DNA of 44,218 nucleotides from Deltaproteobacteria bacterium (GCA_025361065.1 JANYAY010000083.1:1-44218); one strand, 5' to 3'; counted from the first letter of the stretch, positions 17,120 through 26,246 are shown. Notes: generated by a model from the letters alone, not told the origin. Made by a program: numbers and translations.

Positions 17120-17659
17120 ATGACTATAATTTCTGATAAAAGAACAGTATATTCCAATAAGTGGTTTTCGATTGTAGCAAAAACCCTCGACGGCTCCGCA
17201 GATCCTTATTACAGTATAGAACAGTCGGATTGTGTATCCATTCTGGCACTAACTAAGAGTCAACAAATAATTCTTGTTCAACAATATCGTCCGGCCCTGG
17301 AACAAAATGTTTTGGAGCTTCCCAGCGGCCATATTGAAAAAAATGAATCACCACTGGAAGCGGCAAAAAGAGAACTTTTAGAGGAAACAGGATATCAAGG
17401 AGAAAATCTTGAATACCTGGGCAATCTGATTCTGGATACAGGCCGTTTAAACAATAAAGTATGGTGTTATTTTGTATCGGATGTAGTTAAACTAAGCAAC
17501 AATGCTTTAACCGATGAAATCTTATCTGTCGTTGCATGTAATTTAAAAGAATTAAAAACGTATATAATAGATGGGATAATTAAACAAACTCTCGACATGA
17601 GTATTATATTTCTAGCTCTGCAGAAGGGGAAATTGCCGTCAAATAATTTTAATATTTAA
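17120..17659 (+). CDS. Nudix hydrolase, ADP-ribose/nucleotide-sugar pyrophosphatase type
   Basis: A 179-residue protein with a complete Nudix box, G70-x5-E76-x7-R84-E-L-L-E88-E89-T-G91-Y, beginning in 'LELPSGHIEKNESPLEAAK'. The preceding 'IILVQQYRPALEQNVLELPSG' is typical of the ADP-ribose pyrophosphatase branch, which hydrolyses ADP-sugars and other nucleotide-diphospho compounds using Mg2+. An ATG at 17105 would add five residues; neither start has a strong ribosome site. It stands alone between the acetylation pair and the nucleotide-sugar cassette. A role in controlling nucleotide-sugar pools is possible but not shown. Confidence 0.85.
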   Translation: MTIISDKRTVYSNKWFSIVAKTLDGSADPYYSIEQSDCVSILALTKSQQIILVQQYRPALEQNVLELPSGHIEKNESPLEAAKRELLEETGYQGENLEYLGNLILDTGRLNNKVWCYFVSDVVKLSNNALTDEILSVVACNLKELKTYIIDGIIKQTLDMSIIFLALQKGKLPSNNFNI

Positions 17660-17760
17660 TATATTTTCCTGATTAAGATATTGAAATATATGTTTATTAA
17701 ATAATTAAGAATACAATGAAAAATGCATCTCCTTATTGAACGATAGGATGGACAAGGAAA

Positions 17761-18957
17761 ATGGAAAAAGCAAAATACGATATATGCGTCATTGGCGGAC
17801 TTGGGCATGTGGGGCTTCCTTTCGGACTTGCACTTGCGAACGCGGGAAAAACGGTCGTTCTTAACGATATAAATAAAAGCGCCATCAAGACTGTTAAATC
17901 CGGGAAGATGCCGTTTAAAGAAAACGGAGCTGATGAACTTCTTCCAAAGGTTCTGAATAAAACTCTTTTTGTCTCTTCAGATAAAAAAGTCATTTCCGAG
18001 TCTAATTACGTTGTTGTTATAATAGGTACACCGGTTGATGAATATCTTAACCCTAAATACAATCTTCTTTTTGATTTCCTCGATGGAATCATCGAATATA
18101 TTAAGAATGATCAGCACATTCTTCTGAGAAGTACCCTGTTTCCCGGAACAACCGAAAATATTAAAAGATATTTCAAGAACGCCGGGAAAAAAGTCAGTAT
18201 TTCCTTTTGTCCCGAGAGAGTGTTGGAAGGAAATGCCCTCGAAGAGCTGTCAAAGTTTCCCCAAATAATTTCGGCCTTCGATAAAAAATCATTTCAGGAA
18301 GCAGAACTTCTTTTTAAACTACTTACCGATGATGTTATCAAAGTTAAGCCGATAGAAGCTGAACTTGCCAAAGTATTTACCAATACGTGGCGTTATATAC
18401 AGTTTGCAACGGCCAATCAGTTTTATGAAATTTCCACGGGAAACGGTATCGATTTTTATAAAATTCATGAAGCAATCACTTATAAATATCCGCGCTGTGC
18501 TAATCTTCCAATGGCAGGTTTCGCCGCTGGTCCTTGTCTTTTTAAAGATACAATGCAACTAGCTTCTTACAGCAATAACAGCTTCTTTCTCGGCCACTCT
18601 GCAATGCTTATCAACGAAGGATTACCTAATTTTATTATCCAGGCACTTAAAAACAAATATGAGCTCTCTGAAAAAACGATAGGAATTCTGGGCATGTCGT
18701 TTAAAGCCAACAGTGATGACAAAAGAGAATCATTGTCCTACAAACTCAAAAAAATGATGGAGGTCGAAGCAAAAAAAGTATACTGCTCCGATATCTACAT
18801 TAATGATAAAGGATTTGTTTCCATGGAAGAACTTCTTCAAAAAAGCGATATAATCATTTTGGGGGCCCCCCATGGAGAATATAAAGACATCCGGTTCGAC
18901 AAGAATAAAATAGTTGTGGATATATGGAATTACTATAAGCGAGGTGGCTTGTTTTGA
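17761..18957 (+). CDS. Nucleotide-sugar (UDP/GDP-sugar) 6-dehydrogenase
   Basis: A 398-residue protein of the UDP-glucose/GDP-mannose dehydrogenase family. The N-terminal NAD-binding loop is 'DICVIGGLGHVGLPFGLALA', then 'VVVIIGTPVDE', 'ILLRSTLFPGTTENI' and 'SFCPERVLEG'. The helix with 'ELAKVFTNTWRYIQFA' carries the conserved Lys and Asn. C259 in 'GFAAGPCLFKDT' is the catalytic thiol, and the C-terminal domain has 'IGILGMSFKANSDDKRESLS'. The enzyme oxidises C6 of a nucleotide sugar twice to the uronate; the overall pattern is closest to WecC/UDP-ManNAc-dehydrogenase-like members. It heads a tightly packed unit; its TGA overlaps the next start by 4 bp. The sugar substrate is not determined. Confidence 0.88.
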   Translation: MEKAKYDICVIGGLGHVGLPFGLALANAGKTVVLNDINKSAIKTVKSGKMPFKENGADELLPKVLNKTLFVSSDKKVISESNYVVVIIGTPVDEYLNPKYNLLFDFLDGIIEYIKNDQHILLRSTLFPGTTENIKRYFKNAGKKVSISFCPERVLEGNALEELSKFPQIISAFDKKSFQEAELLFKLLTDDVIKVKPIEAELAKVFTNTWRYIQFATANQFYEISTGNGIDFYKIHEAITYKYPRCANLPMAGFAAGPCLFKDTMQLASYSNNSFFLGHSAMLINEGLPNFIIQALKNKYELSEKTIGILGMSFKANSDDKRESLSYKLKKMMEVEAKKVYCSDIYINDKGFVSMEELLQKSDIIILGAPHGEYKDIRFDKNKIVVDIWNYYKRGGLF

Positions 18958-19727
18958 TCAATAGCTCCATTGTCAAACACCGAAAAGTTTTCTTAACCGG
19001 CGGTGCAGGAGCCCTGGGGAGTCATCTTCTAAAAGCCATGAAAGAATTCGAAGTTTTGGCCCCGGATATTGAAAAACTCAATATCGGCAATAAAGAGGAT
19101 GTGCACCTGTATTTCGCCCGAAATAATTTTGATGCTATCATCCACTGTGCAGCTGCTGCAAGGCTTGGCGAATGCGACCGCAACCCCATTGTTGCTATTG
19201 AATCAAATATTATCGGAACTGCAAATCTAGTCATCGAAACAATTCATAAAGAACAACAAATCGGAAATAGTATCCGCTTCATACATATCTCTACCGACGG
19301 AGTCTATTCGGGGATACGAGGACAATATTCCGAAGACGATGCTACTATACCTTATACAAAATACGGATGGACAAAACTGGGGGCGGAAACCAACATCAGA
19401 CTTCTTACAGATTTCTGCATTATTAGAACACGTTTCTTTGATCCTGAAAATATTAAATTTTCAGAATCAGCCACAGATATTTATACTTCCAAAATACCGA
19501 TCGGTGAATTAGTTGAGGCAATTTTGTATCTTCTTGAATCCAGTTTTACCGGAGTTATCAATATTGGAGGTAAAAGAATATCCGATTTCGCAATGAACCG
19601 GATTTATAAACCTGAAATCAAACCTTGTCTTGCCGAAGATATTTTGAATGAAGTTTCCTTTAAACTGCACCGGGACGTTTCAATGGATGTGTCATTGTGG
19701 GAGAAGATGAAAATCAATGAATTATAA
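18954..19727 (+). CDS. NAD(P)-dependent RmlD-like sugar reductase/epimerase (SDR)
   Basis: A 257-residue extended short-chain dehydrogenase. It has the nucleotide loop 'VFLTGGAGALGSHLLKAM', 'NFDAIIHCAAAARLGECD', the active-site strand 'RFIHISTDGVYSG', and Y-x3-K within 'YTKYGWTKLGAETNI'. The order and the 'STDGVYSG' block match dTDP-4-dehydrorhamnose reductase (RmlD)-like proteins, so a 4-keto reduction of a nucleotide sugar is the favoured role. The start is a TTG that overlaps the preceding TGA (TTGA), with GAGGTGG six bases upstream; no ATG is suitably placed. It overlaps the next gene by 11 bp. Confidence 0.8.
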   Translation: MINSSIVKHRKVFLTGGAGALGSHLLKAMKEFEVLAPDIEKLNIGNKEDVHLYFARNNFDAIIHCAAAARLGECDRNPIVAIESNIIGTANLVIETIHKEQQIGNSIRFIHISTDGVYSGIRGQYSEDDATIPYTKYGWTKLGAETNIRLLTDFCIIRTRFFDPENIKFSESATDIYTSKIPIGELVEAILYLLESSFTGVINIGGKRISDFAMNRIYKPEIKPCLAEDILNEVSFKLHRDVSMDVSLWEKMKINEL

Positions 19728-20442
19728 GCTTGATATTATTATCCCGGTCTACAATGAAAAAGAAAATATAGTAAAAACACTTGATGCTCTGAATAAAAGT
19801 GTCAAAACGCCTTTCAGAATAATTTTCTGTTATGATTTTGATGAGGACAATACTCTTCCAGTAATTCATGATTATCAAGGAAATTTTGAAAAAATTCTTG
19901 TCAAAAACTCAGGTACCGGTCCACACGCGGCCATAATCAAAGGATTTAAGAAGAGTGACGCTCCGGCAGTTATTGTATATCCGGCTGATGATGATTACAA
20001 TGCCGTCATATTGGACACAATGTATAATAAATTTTTAGAAGGTTTTGATATTGTATGTGCGTCGCGTCTCATGGAAGGAGGGAAAATGGAAGGAGCCCCC
20101 TTGCTAAAAGATTTTCTGATTCGGATGGCATCTTCTACAATGCACCATATTGCAGGGTTTCCTGTCCATGATGTAAGTAATGGTTTTAGATTATTTTCGC
20201 ATCGAGTGATTACTCAAATATCAATTAAATCAACTAAGGGATTCACTTATTCCATTGAGCTTCTTGTAAAAAGTCATCGCCGCGGTTGGAAGATAGGGGA
20301 AGTACCGGCACTTTGGTCGGAAAGGGTATGCGGAAAAAGCCGTTTTCATGTCCTGAAATGGTTACTCCCTTACCTCCGCTGGTATTTATACGGCTTTGCC
20401 ACAATTTTTCTGGGACAGCGTCAGAAGAAAACAAATAAATAA
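19717..20442 (+). CDS. Family 2 glycosyltransferase, dolichol-phosphate-mannose-synthase-like
   Basis: A 241-residue GT-A domain: 'KLDIIIPVYNEKENIVKTL', 'FRIIFCYDFDEDNTLPVI', 'KNSGTGPHAAIIKGF' and the metal site 'VIVYPADDDYNAVILD'. 'HDVSNGFRLFSHRVI' matches the 'D..sGFr.~.r' block of the polyprenyl-phosphate glycosyltransferases, and the tail 'KSRFHVLKWLLPYLRWYL' is membrane-proximal. Family members transfer sugars to polyprenyl phosphate or to lipid-linked intermediates. It overlaps the RmlD-like gene and precedes a methyltransferase by 11 bp, so it probably uses or transfers the modified sugar made by this cassette (inference). Confidence 0.84.
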   Translation: MNYKLDIIIPVYNEKENIVKTLDALNKSVKTPFRIIFCYDFDEDNTLPVIHDYQGNFEKILVKNSGTGPHAAIIKGFKKSDAPAVIVYPADDDYNAVILDTMYNKFLEGFDIVCASRLMEGGKMEGAPLLKDFLIRMASSTMHHIAGFPVHDVSNGFRLFSHRVITQISIKSTKGFTYSIELLVKSHRRGWKIGEVPALWSERVCGKSRFHVLKWLLPYLRWYLYGFATIFLGQRQKKTNK

Positions 20443-20453
20443 CGGGCAACCGA

Positions 20454-21185
20454 ATGACAACTATTCAAAAAAAAGATATTGAAATAAGCTTCTTCGATAA
20501 ATTCGGAAATGATCTTGATTACAATGTTTTTGACAAACGAGGATACGACCGGGTGATCAAGGAATTGTTAAAACACATTGACACCACTAAAAAACTTAAA
20601 ATAGTTGATTTTGGTTGTGGTACCGGTGCATTCACAGCTCAGTTTCTGGCATTTCCTTTTGAACTGCACGGAATTGATATTTCTTCCAAATGTATAGATT
20701 ATGCCAAAGTAAAATATCCCCAAATAAATTTTACGGTTGGCGACGTGGAAAAAACAAATTTCGCCGACAATTCATTTGATTTGGTTCTTTGCAGCGGCCT
20801 TCTTCATCATTTCCCGGATTTCAAAAATGTCCTTCAGGAAGTCTACCGCATTCTCAAAGTCGGTGGTATTCTCATTGCTTATGACCCGCACAAAAATAAT
20901 CCGGCGATGTGGTTATATCGAGTCAAGGAGTCTCCTTTTTATTCATCGAAAGGCGTTACGGAAAATGAGCACCCCCTCACTATCCAGGAGATTGAATCAT
21001 CACTTGGAGCTGCGGGGTTTTCCCAAATGAGTGTTTATTCCATATCCGGTGTTACCTATAGATATATCGAAAGCAAGATTGCCTATTTAATATTGCCTTT
21101 GTATAATTTTTTTGAAAGATTACTCGACATAAAACCTCTGCGACAGAGATTCGGCTCATTTTTAATTACTACTGCAAGGAAATAA
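20454..21185 (+). CDS. Class I SAM-dependent methyltransferase
   Basis: A 243-residue protein of the Methyltransf_11/25 type. 'LKIVDFGCGTGAFTAQFLA' is the SAM loop, 'LHGIDISSKCIDYAK' the second strand, 'INFTVGDVEKTNFADNSFDL' follows, and 'VLCSGLLHHFPDF' and 'ILKVGGILIAYDP' complete the core. A C-terminal aromatic-rich extension may recognise the substrate. It sits within the nucleotide-sugar cassette, 3 bp before an epimerase gene, suggesting O- or N-methylation of the sugar or of the glycan. The acceptor is unknown. Confidence 0.84.
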   Translation: MTTIQKKDIEISFFDKFGNDLDYNVFDKRGYDRVIKELLKHIDTTKKLKIVDFGCGTGAFTAQFLAFPFELHGIDISSKCIDYAKVKYPQINFTVGDVEKTNFADNSFDLVLCSGLLHHFPDFKNVLQEVYRILKVGGILIAYDPHKNNPAMWLYRVKESPFYSSKGVTENEHPLTIQEIESSLGAAGFSQMSVYSISGVTYRYIESKIAYLILPLYNFFERLLDIKPLRQRFGSFLITTARK

Positions 21186-21188
21186 ATA

Positions 21189-22169
21189 ATGACAACGAAA
21201 AAAGTACTTATCACGGGAGGAACGGGCTTCATTGGCTCGGCAGTTGTTAAAAAACATGTTGTTGACGGACACTCTGTAAGAGTTTTGGACAACAACTCCC
21301 GGGGAAACATTCGAAGGATTAAGGATATAATTGATGATATCGAATTTATCGAAGGAGACATTCGTGATCCGGAGACTGTTTTCACGGCCTGCAAAGGAAT
21401 GGATAGTGTTATCCATTTGGCTTATGTTAACGGTACGGAATTTTTCTATTCAAAACCGGAGATAGTACTCGACATTGCCGTAAAAGGAATGCTGAATATT
21501 TTGGAAGGATGCATTAAGGAAGGAATTCCTGAATTTGCTCTTGCTTCCAGTTCGGAGGTTTACCAGACTTCGTCAATTGTTCCGACACCGGAAACAGTTC
21601 CCCTCATGGTGCCGGATCCAATTAATCCGCGTTATTCATATGGTGGCGGAAAAATAATCTGTGAGCTTATGGCGATAAATTACGGCCGCAAATATTTTGA
21701 TAAAGTAATTATTTTCCGCCCGCATAACGTATATGGCCCCGATATGGGATGGGAACACGTTATTCCACAGTTTGCACTCAGAATGAAGGAATTGAGCGAA
21801 AAGAACAACGAAAAGAATATTCACTTTCCGATTCAAGGCTCCGGTCAGGAAACTCGTGCCTTTATTTTTATTGATGACTTTGTTGCAGGCCTGACACTGG
21901 CTATTGATAAAGGTAAGCACTTGGGAATTTACCATATTGGAACAATGGAAGAAGTGACAATTGAGCATCTTGCCGTAAAATTAGCTCAATATTTTGAGAA
22001 AGAAATCACGATTATCCCTGGTAAGCTTGCAGAAGGCGGAACATTAAGAAGATGTCCGGACATAGGAAAATTGAAAGGATTGGGCTTTTCTCCGAAAATT
22101 GCTCTTGAAGAAGGATTAAAAATTACCGTTGACTGGTATGTAAAAAATATTGATAAAAAGCCGAAATAA
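21189..22169 (+). CDS. NAD-dependent sugar epimerase/dehydratase (SDR)
   Basis: A 326-residue extended SDR. It has 'VLITGGTGFIGSAVVKKH' for NAD, 'VRVLDNNSRG', 'DSVIHLAYVNG', and 'FALASSSEVYQT' with the catalytic serine region. 'RYSYGGGKIICELMAINYG' has the Y-x3-K pair, then 'IIFRPHNVYGPDMGWEHVIPQF' and 'AFIFIDDFVAGL'. This is typical of UDP/GDP/dTDP-sugar 4-epimerases or 4,6-dehydratases; the exact reaction is not evident. Good AAGGA ribosome site. It is 3 bp after the methyltransferase and 17 bp before the C-methyltransferase, so the cassette is likely one transcript. Confidence 0.86.
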   Translation: MTTKKVLITGGTGFIGSAVVKKHVVDGHSVRVLDNNSRGNIRRIKDIIDDIEFIEGDIRDPETVFTACKGMDSVIHLAYVNGTEFFYSKPEIVLDIAVKGMLNILEGCIKEGIPEFALASSSEVYQTSSIVPTPETVPLMVPDPINPRYSYGGGKIICELMAINYGRKYFDKVIIFRPHNVYGPDMGWEHVIPQFALRMKELSEKNNEKNIHFPIQGSGQETRAFIFIDDFVAGLTLAIDKGKHLGIYHIGTMEEVTIEHLAVKLAQYFEKEITIIPGKLAEGGTLRRCPDIGKLKGLGFSPKIALEEGLKITVDWYVKNIDKKPK

Positions 22170-22186
22170 GTTCGTAGGAGATTAAA

Positions 22187-23452
22187 ATGAAAAATTCAGA
22201 ACACCGTACTTTTAAAACAGGGACAAGCGTAGTTGTGCAGAAATGTCAAATATGTGAAAATCCAAACCTTGAAGACATATTATTTCTTGGTTACCTGCCT
22301 CCTGTAAATAAAATGCACAATATCGGAGAAAAACCTTGTGAAGAAACTAATTACCCGGCCCAATTGCTTTATTGTCCGCAATGCCACTTAGTGCAGCTCG
22401 GTCTTATTGTGGATGCGGCCGTACTATTCCCCTCGGAATATCCTTATACCAGCAGTACCACAAAGATTCTGCGGGACAATTTTGCCCAACTATATGAAGA
22501 ATGCAAAACCATAGTTGACCTGAAAGCTGATGATCTCGTCATAGATATCGGATCCAATGACGGCAACCTTCTGAGCAATTTCAGCGGCCGGCACAGGGTC
22601 TTAGGAATTACACCGGAAGAGATCGGCAAAATTGCCATCCAAAGAGGCATCCCCACAATCATAGACTATTTCACTTCCGATGTTGCCCAAAAAGTTATTG
22701 CAGAACAGGGCAAAGCAAAACTTATTACGGCCACAAATGTTTTTGCGCATATTGAAAATGTCAACGAAGTCCTCGACAATATCATCTCCATGCTAGCTGA
22801 TGATGGTGTCTTTATCTCCGAATCACATTATCTTTTTTCTCTCATCCAGACTCTACAATACGATACGATTTACCATGAACATCTGCGGTATTATTCTTTG
22901 CATAGCCTCCAATATTTGCTTCAGATGCATGGATTGGAGGTTATACATGCCAGACAAATACCGACCCATGGAGGATCTGTCAGAGTTTACGCTGCACGCA
23001 AAGGCGTTTATCCCATTAATAATAGTGTCGCTGATCTTCTCGATAAAGAAAAACCGGTAGTTTTAAACAAACCAAGTTTACTGAAATTCCGCGATGAAGT
23101 TGTCCGGTCAAAGCTGGAATTAATGTGTATGCTGCGTAATATAAAACAAAAGTCAAAAAGAATATATGGGATCAGCGCTCCTTCCCGCGCCAGCACTCTT
23201 ATTAATTATGTGGGAATAGACGATGGACTGCTTGATTGTGTTTTGGAAATTAAAGGCTCGCATAAAATTGGCAAGTATCTGCCGGGAACGGTAATTCCTG
23301 TTATGGAGGAATCAAGATTATTCGATGACCAGCCGGAGTATGCATTATTATTATCATGGCATATAGCTGATGAGCTTATCTATAATTTAAGGAAAAAGGG
23401 CTATAAAGGAAGTTTTATTATACCTCTTCCGGAACCAAAGATTATAGACTAA
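22187..23452 (+). CDS. TylC3-type nucleotide-sugar C-methyltransferase
   Basis: A 421-residue three-domain protein. Cysteines C20, C23, C63 and C66 (in 'KCQICENP' and 'LLYCPQCHLVQLG') make the N-terminal zinc-binding domain. The central SAM fold has 'DLVIDIGSNDGNLLSNF', 'ATNVFAHIENVNEVLDNI' and the catalytic His-rich block 'TIYHEHLRYYSL'. 'THGGSVRVYAARKG' and a C-terminal Rossmann-like domain ('IYGISAPSRASTLINY') finish it. The architecture matches the sugar 3-C-methyltransferases (TylC3-like) of branched deoxysugar pathways. A strong TAGGAG site precedes the ATG. With the neighbouring epimerase and reductase it suggests a branched, C-methylated sugar. Some homologues act differently, so the exact carbon is uncertain. 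Confidence 0.83.
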   Translation: MKNSEHRTFKTGTSVVVQKCQICENPNLEDILFLGYLPPVNKMHNIGEKPCEETNYPAQLLYCPQCHLVQLGLIVDAAVLFPSEYPYTSSTTKILRDNFAQLYEECKTIVDLKADDLVIDIGSNDGNLLSNFSGRHRVLGITPEEIGKIAIQRGIPTIIDYFTSDVAQKVIAEQGKAKLITATNVFAHIENVNEVLDNIISMLADDGVFISESHYLFSLIQTLQYDTIYHEHLRYYSLHSLQYLLQMHGLEVIHARQIPTHGGSVRVYAARKGVYPINNSVADLLDKEKPVVLNKPSLLKFRDEVVRSKLELMCMLRNIKQKSKRIYGISAPSRASTLINYVGIDDGLLDCVLEIKGSHKIGKYLPGTVIPVMEESRLFDDQPEYALLLSWHIADELIYNLRKKGYKGSFIIPLPEPKIID

Positions 23453-23487
23453 TTAGAACATAATTATTCCGGAATATAAAAAACCGT

Positions 23488-25446
23488 ATGCAGGAATCAA
23501 ATAATACTGAGGATGGACAATCATTATTCAGTCGTTGCGCTTCTTCTGATAGTTTCAGAAAGGCATTTTTATATAATGTCGGCTGCCTTCGACCCTATTT
23601 GCTGATTATTGTCGGCCTACTCTTCTTTGTGCCTTGGTTTCCCCTTGTTTCCACAATTGACTATGAGTATGGAATGCATCTGTTTGCAAGCAAGGGGTGG
23701 CAGTATGGAGCGGACATTATTTCCACTTACGGACCACTGGGATTTCTCTGCCTGCCTTTTTATCATCCTTCTACTTATCTTACCATGATCACGGCAAACA
23801 TCTGTTTGTATTTCTTTATGGTGATTTATTTGTGGCGGTTTTGGCGCATGATAACAGTTACGGACAGCTCACCAGTCGTTTGGATTACCGTTCTTCTAAT
23901 TCTGCCTGCTTTCAAACAACCGGATCAATGGGCGTCAGCACTTTTCATGCCCTTTATCCTGATAAATCTCTTCACATTATGGCATTTCCTCAATAAGAAG
24001 CCTCCATCTTTTCTTCTATTGATGCCATTAGTTGTTATTATGGGGGCGTTTATTTTGGTCAAAGCAACGTTTATTTCCTTGATTGCGGTTGGTATTGCCG
24101 TCGTTGCCTGGGATCAAATGCTTAAATGGCGGCGCTTGCCGTGGCTCATTCTTGTTTTTATTGCAACAGTGGCTGTTCTGTGGGCATTATCCGGTCAGAA
24201 GCTTACAAACCTCCCCAGTTATTTTTCCAGTTCCCTGGAAGTCGTCGCAGGATATAAGGATGGAATGAGTCTCAGCGGAAGTAAAGATTGGGCCTCTGCT
24301 CCTATCTTCGTAATGGCAAGCCTTTCCATAACTGGATACTTATGGTGGGTACTGCAAAAACGTATCGGTTGGCGAAGCATATATCCGGTAGGCGTATTCG
24401 CGGCTACACTTTTTGTTACTTTTCAGCATGGATTCGTCCGCTCTGGTTACACCCATACTATCCCCGCATATTTAACTTTTTTTATTTTGTGGCTATTGGT
24501 GTTCCCTTTGATGCGGGAATTTTCAATGCAAAAGGGTAAGCATCGTTTCTTTCGGAATTTTATGATCGTTATAGCAGTCATCAGTATCTGCGGGATGTTT
24601 CTGAGTGGCGATCCCAAATGGCAAGTTTTATATCAAAGACCCCATGAATTTTGGAAACTGATTTCTCAGGGAGAAGCCTCACTACAAAGCGCAGCAGCAG
24701 ATAATTTACAAAGAATCAAGAAGGCGTACCCATTACCACAATTAAAGGAACCGGTTGATCCTTATGCTATCGATTTTGGCCTTGCGGAAGCCTACGGTCT
24801 GCAATCAAATATTCTGCCATCGGTATCGGGCTACGTTGCATATACTCCCTTTCTTTCGCGCCTAAACAGGAAATATATTGAAAATCCAATCGGACCGGCT
24901 ACGATTCTTGTAAAGACTACCAGCAGCATTGATGGGCGTTATCCGACAGTAACCGATTCTCTTAGTTTACTGGGACTGAAATCGCATTTTCAAGCCATTC
25001 GTAAAACTGATGAATTATTGATACTGGAACGCCGTGAACATCCCCTGCATCTACAATTTTTAAAATTAGAAGAACGGAATGTCAGTTTTAATGAAAAAGT
25101 TCAGGTCCCAGTCAAAGAGGCTGATATATTTGTGCAAATAGACATAAAAACAACCTTGCTAGGGAAACTGCTCAACTTGTTATTCAAGCTTCCACCTGCT
25201 TTAATAACTATTGATACCGGAGCGCAAAAAGATACCTACCGCCTGACCACAAGCTTAGCGAAGGAAGGTATGATCCTCTCTCCCTTACTTAATAGCCTAT
25301 CTGCCCTACAATCATTTTATGGATTGGCCGAGGCTGAACCGCCGGCAACAGTATCTTCCTTTCAGCTTGAATGCAAAAGCATTATGAAAATGTGCTACAG
25401 CGACAGGATACGCGTTACTTTTTTCAAACTCACAACAAAAAAATAG
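23488..25446 (+). CDS. Large uncharacterised polytopic membrane protein
   Basis: A 652-residue protein I do not recognise. From about residue 30 to 375 there are roughly ten hydrophobic helices ('LLIIVGLLFFVPWFPLVS', 'FLLLMPLVVIMGAFILV', 'YLTFFILWLLVFPLM' and others). A conspicuous 'STYGPLGFLCLP' loop follows the first helix. The last 270 residues are largely soluble with one weakly hydrophobic patch. The layout of many membrane helices plus an extracytoplasmic C-terminal domain resembles lipid-linked-sugar glycosyltransferases of the GT-C type, but I see no diagnostic acidic loop motif, so this is only a suggestion. It is the last plus-strand gene of the polysaccharide locus, 35 bp after the C-methyltransferase, with a weak ribosome site. 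Confidence 0.7.
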   Translation: MQESNNTEDGQSLFSRCASSDSFRKAFLYNVGCLRPYLLIIVGLLFFVPWFPLVSTIDYEYGMHLFASKGWQYGADIISTYGPLGFLCLPFYHPSTYLTMITANICLYFFMVIYLWRFWRMITVTDSSPVVWITVLLILPAFKQPDQWASALFMPFILINLFTLWHFLNKKPPSFLLLMPLVVIMGAFILVKATFISLIAVGIAVVAWDQMLKWRRLPWLILVFIATVAVLWALSGQKLTNLPSYFSSSLEVVAGYKDGMSLSGSKDWASAPIFVMASLSITGYLWWVLQKRIGWRSIYPVGVFAATLFVTFQHGFVRSGYTHTIPAYLTFFILWLLVFPLMREFSMQKGKHRFFRNFMIVIAVISICGMFLSGDPKWQVLYQRPHEFWKLISQGEASLQSAAADNLQRIKKAYPLPQLKEPVDPYAIDFGLAEAYGLQSNILPSVSGYVAYTPFLSRLNRKYIENPIGPATILVKTTSSIDGRYPTVTDSLSLLGLKSHFQAIRKTDELLILERREHPLHLQFLKLEERNVSFNEKVQVPVKEADIFVQIDIKTTLLGKLLNLLFKLPPALITIDTGAQKDTYRLTTSLAKEGMILSPLLNSLSALQSFYGLAEAEPPATVSSFQLECKSIMKMCYSDRIRVTFFKLTTKK

Positions 25447-25526
25447 ATGGTGTTGTTTCCATTGATTGCTGCATGACAACCAGGAAATGATATAAAGAGC
25501 TTTCTCGGGCTAAAAAAACACCAAAA

Positions 25527-26057
25527 CTATTTGCCTTGATATTCCTTAATTATATTAACTGCCTTGATCACCTCTTCCTTTGTCAACTTACCCCGGTAAA
25601 TATATCTGCAAATCCTGTTTTTATCTAAAATAATTAGATCGGAAGAATGATTTTTCAATCCCCAGAGGTTGAGCATAGTATACTTGTCATCGAGCAATAT
25701 GATTGCCCCGGTCTTTTCCTGCTTGTTTTTAATTACACTTTTGATGATGAAATTGGGCAATTTTGAAGCTTTCAGATTAGTAATAGCCAGGTTTTTATAA
25801 GTTTTGTTCCGGTCTAATCCCTGATCTTTCGTGAGGACATCTTCCACATGATTATTTAAGTCTTTTTTGTCGGGATCGACATAAAGAACAGAAAGAACTT
25901 TTCCTTTAAATTCATCAGAATCAAGAGTATAAACTTTACCCTGTGAATCTTTTAAAGAAAAATTAAGAGCCTTATCACCCACTTTTAACTCAGAGGCCCA
26001 AGCCGGAAGTACACACCACAATAAAATAAAAAAAACTATTAAACTGGCCTTTTTCAT
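25527..26057 (-). CDS. YtfJ-like periplasmic thioredoxin-fold protein
   Basis: A 176-residue protein counted from the ATG at 26057, which has AAGGAG seven bases upstream (an upstream in-frame ATG would add ten residues before the signal). Residues 1-21 (MKKASLIVFFILLWCVLPAW) look like a cleavable signal peptide. The rest resembles the redoxin/YtfJ family: 'ELKVGDKALNFSLKDSQGKV', 'VLSVLYVDPDKKDLN', 'YTMLNLWGL' and 'LIILDKNRICRYIYRGKL'. No C-x2-C active site is present, as is usual for YtfJ, so it is unlikely to be a disulfide oxidoreductase. The function of the family is not known to me. It is divergent from the acyl-CoA-ligase-like gene. Confidence 0.72.
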   Translation of the reverse strand: MKKASLIVFFILLWCVLPAWASELKVGDKALNFSLKDSQGKVYTLDSDEFKGKVLSVLYVDPDKKDLNNHVEDVLTKDQGLDRNKTYKNLAITNLKASKLPNFIIKSVIKNKQEKTGAIILLDDKYTMLNLWGLKNHSSDLIILDKNRICRYIYRGKLTKEEVIKAVNIIKEYQGK

Positions 26058-26168
26058 CTGTTTCTCCTTCTTAACTTCTCGGGTCACATTAAGCTCAAGG
26101 TAAGGGGAAATATCTGTTTTGTAACCTTAATTTGAATTATAGGGTAAAATATGTAGGCAGGCAAGCAA

Positions 26169-26246
26169 AAAAGCTCTTCAATAAAACATGAGCTTTTCAT
26201 ATTCATTCTTTATCCTGTTGAAAGAACTGCTTTCTCATGTTAAGAG
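26169..26246. promoter_or_regulatory. Divergent regulatory gap with inverted repeats
   Basis: Between the divergent YtfJ-like and ligase-like genes lie an 8-bp inverted pair AAAAGCTC (26169-26176)/GAGCTTTT (26190-26197) and a second pair AACATGAG (26185-26192)/CTCATGTT (26234-26241). A TTGAAA at 26218-26223 with TAAGAG 17 bp later is a weak promoter candidate, overlapped by the second repeat arm. The pairs could form alternative hairpins or an operator. The ligase gene has a strong TAGGAGG site after this. Confidence 0.35.
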
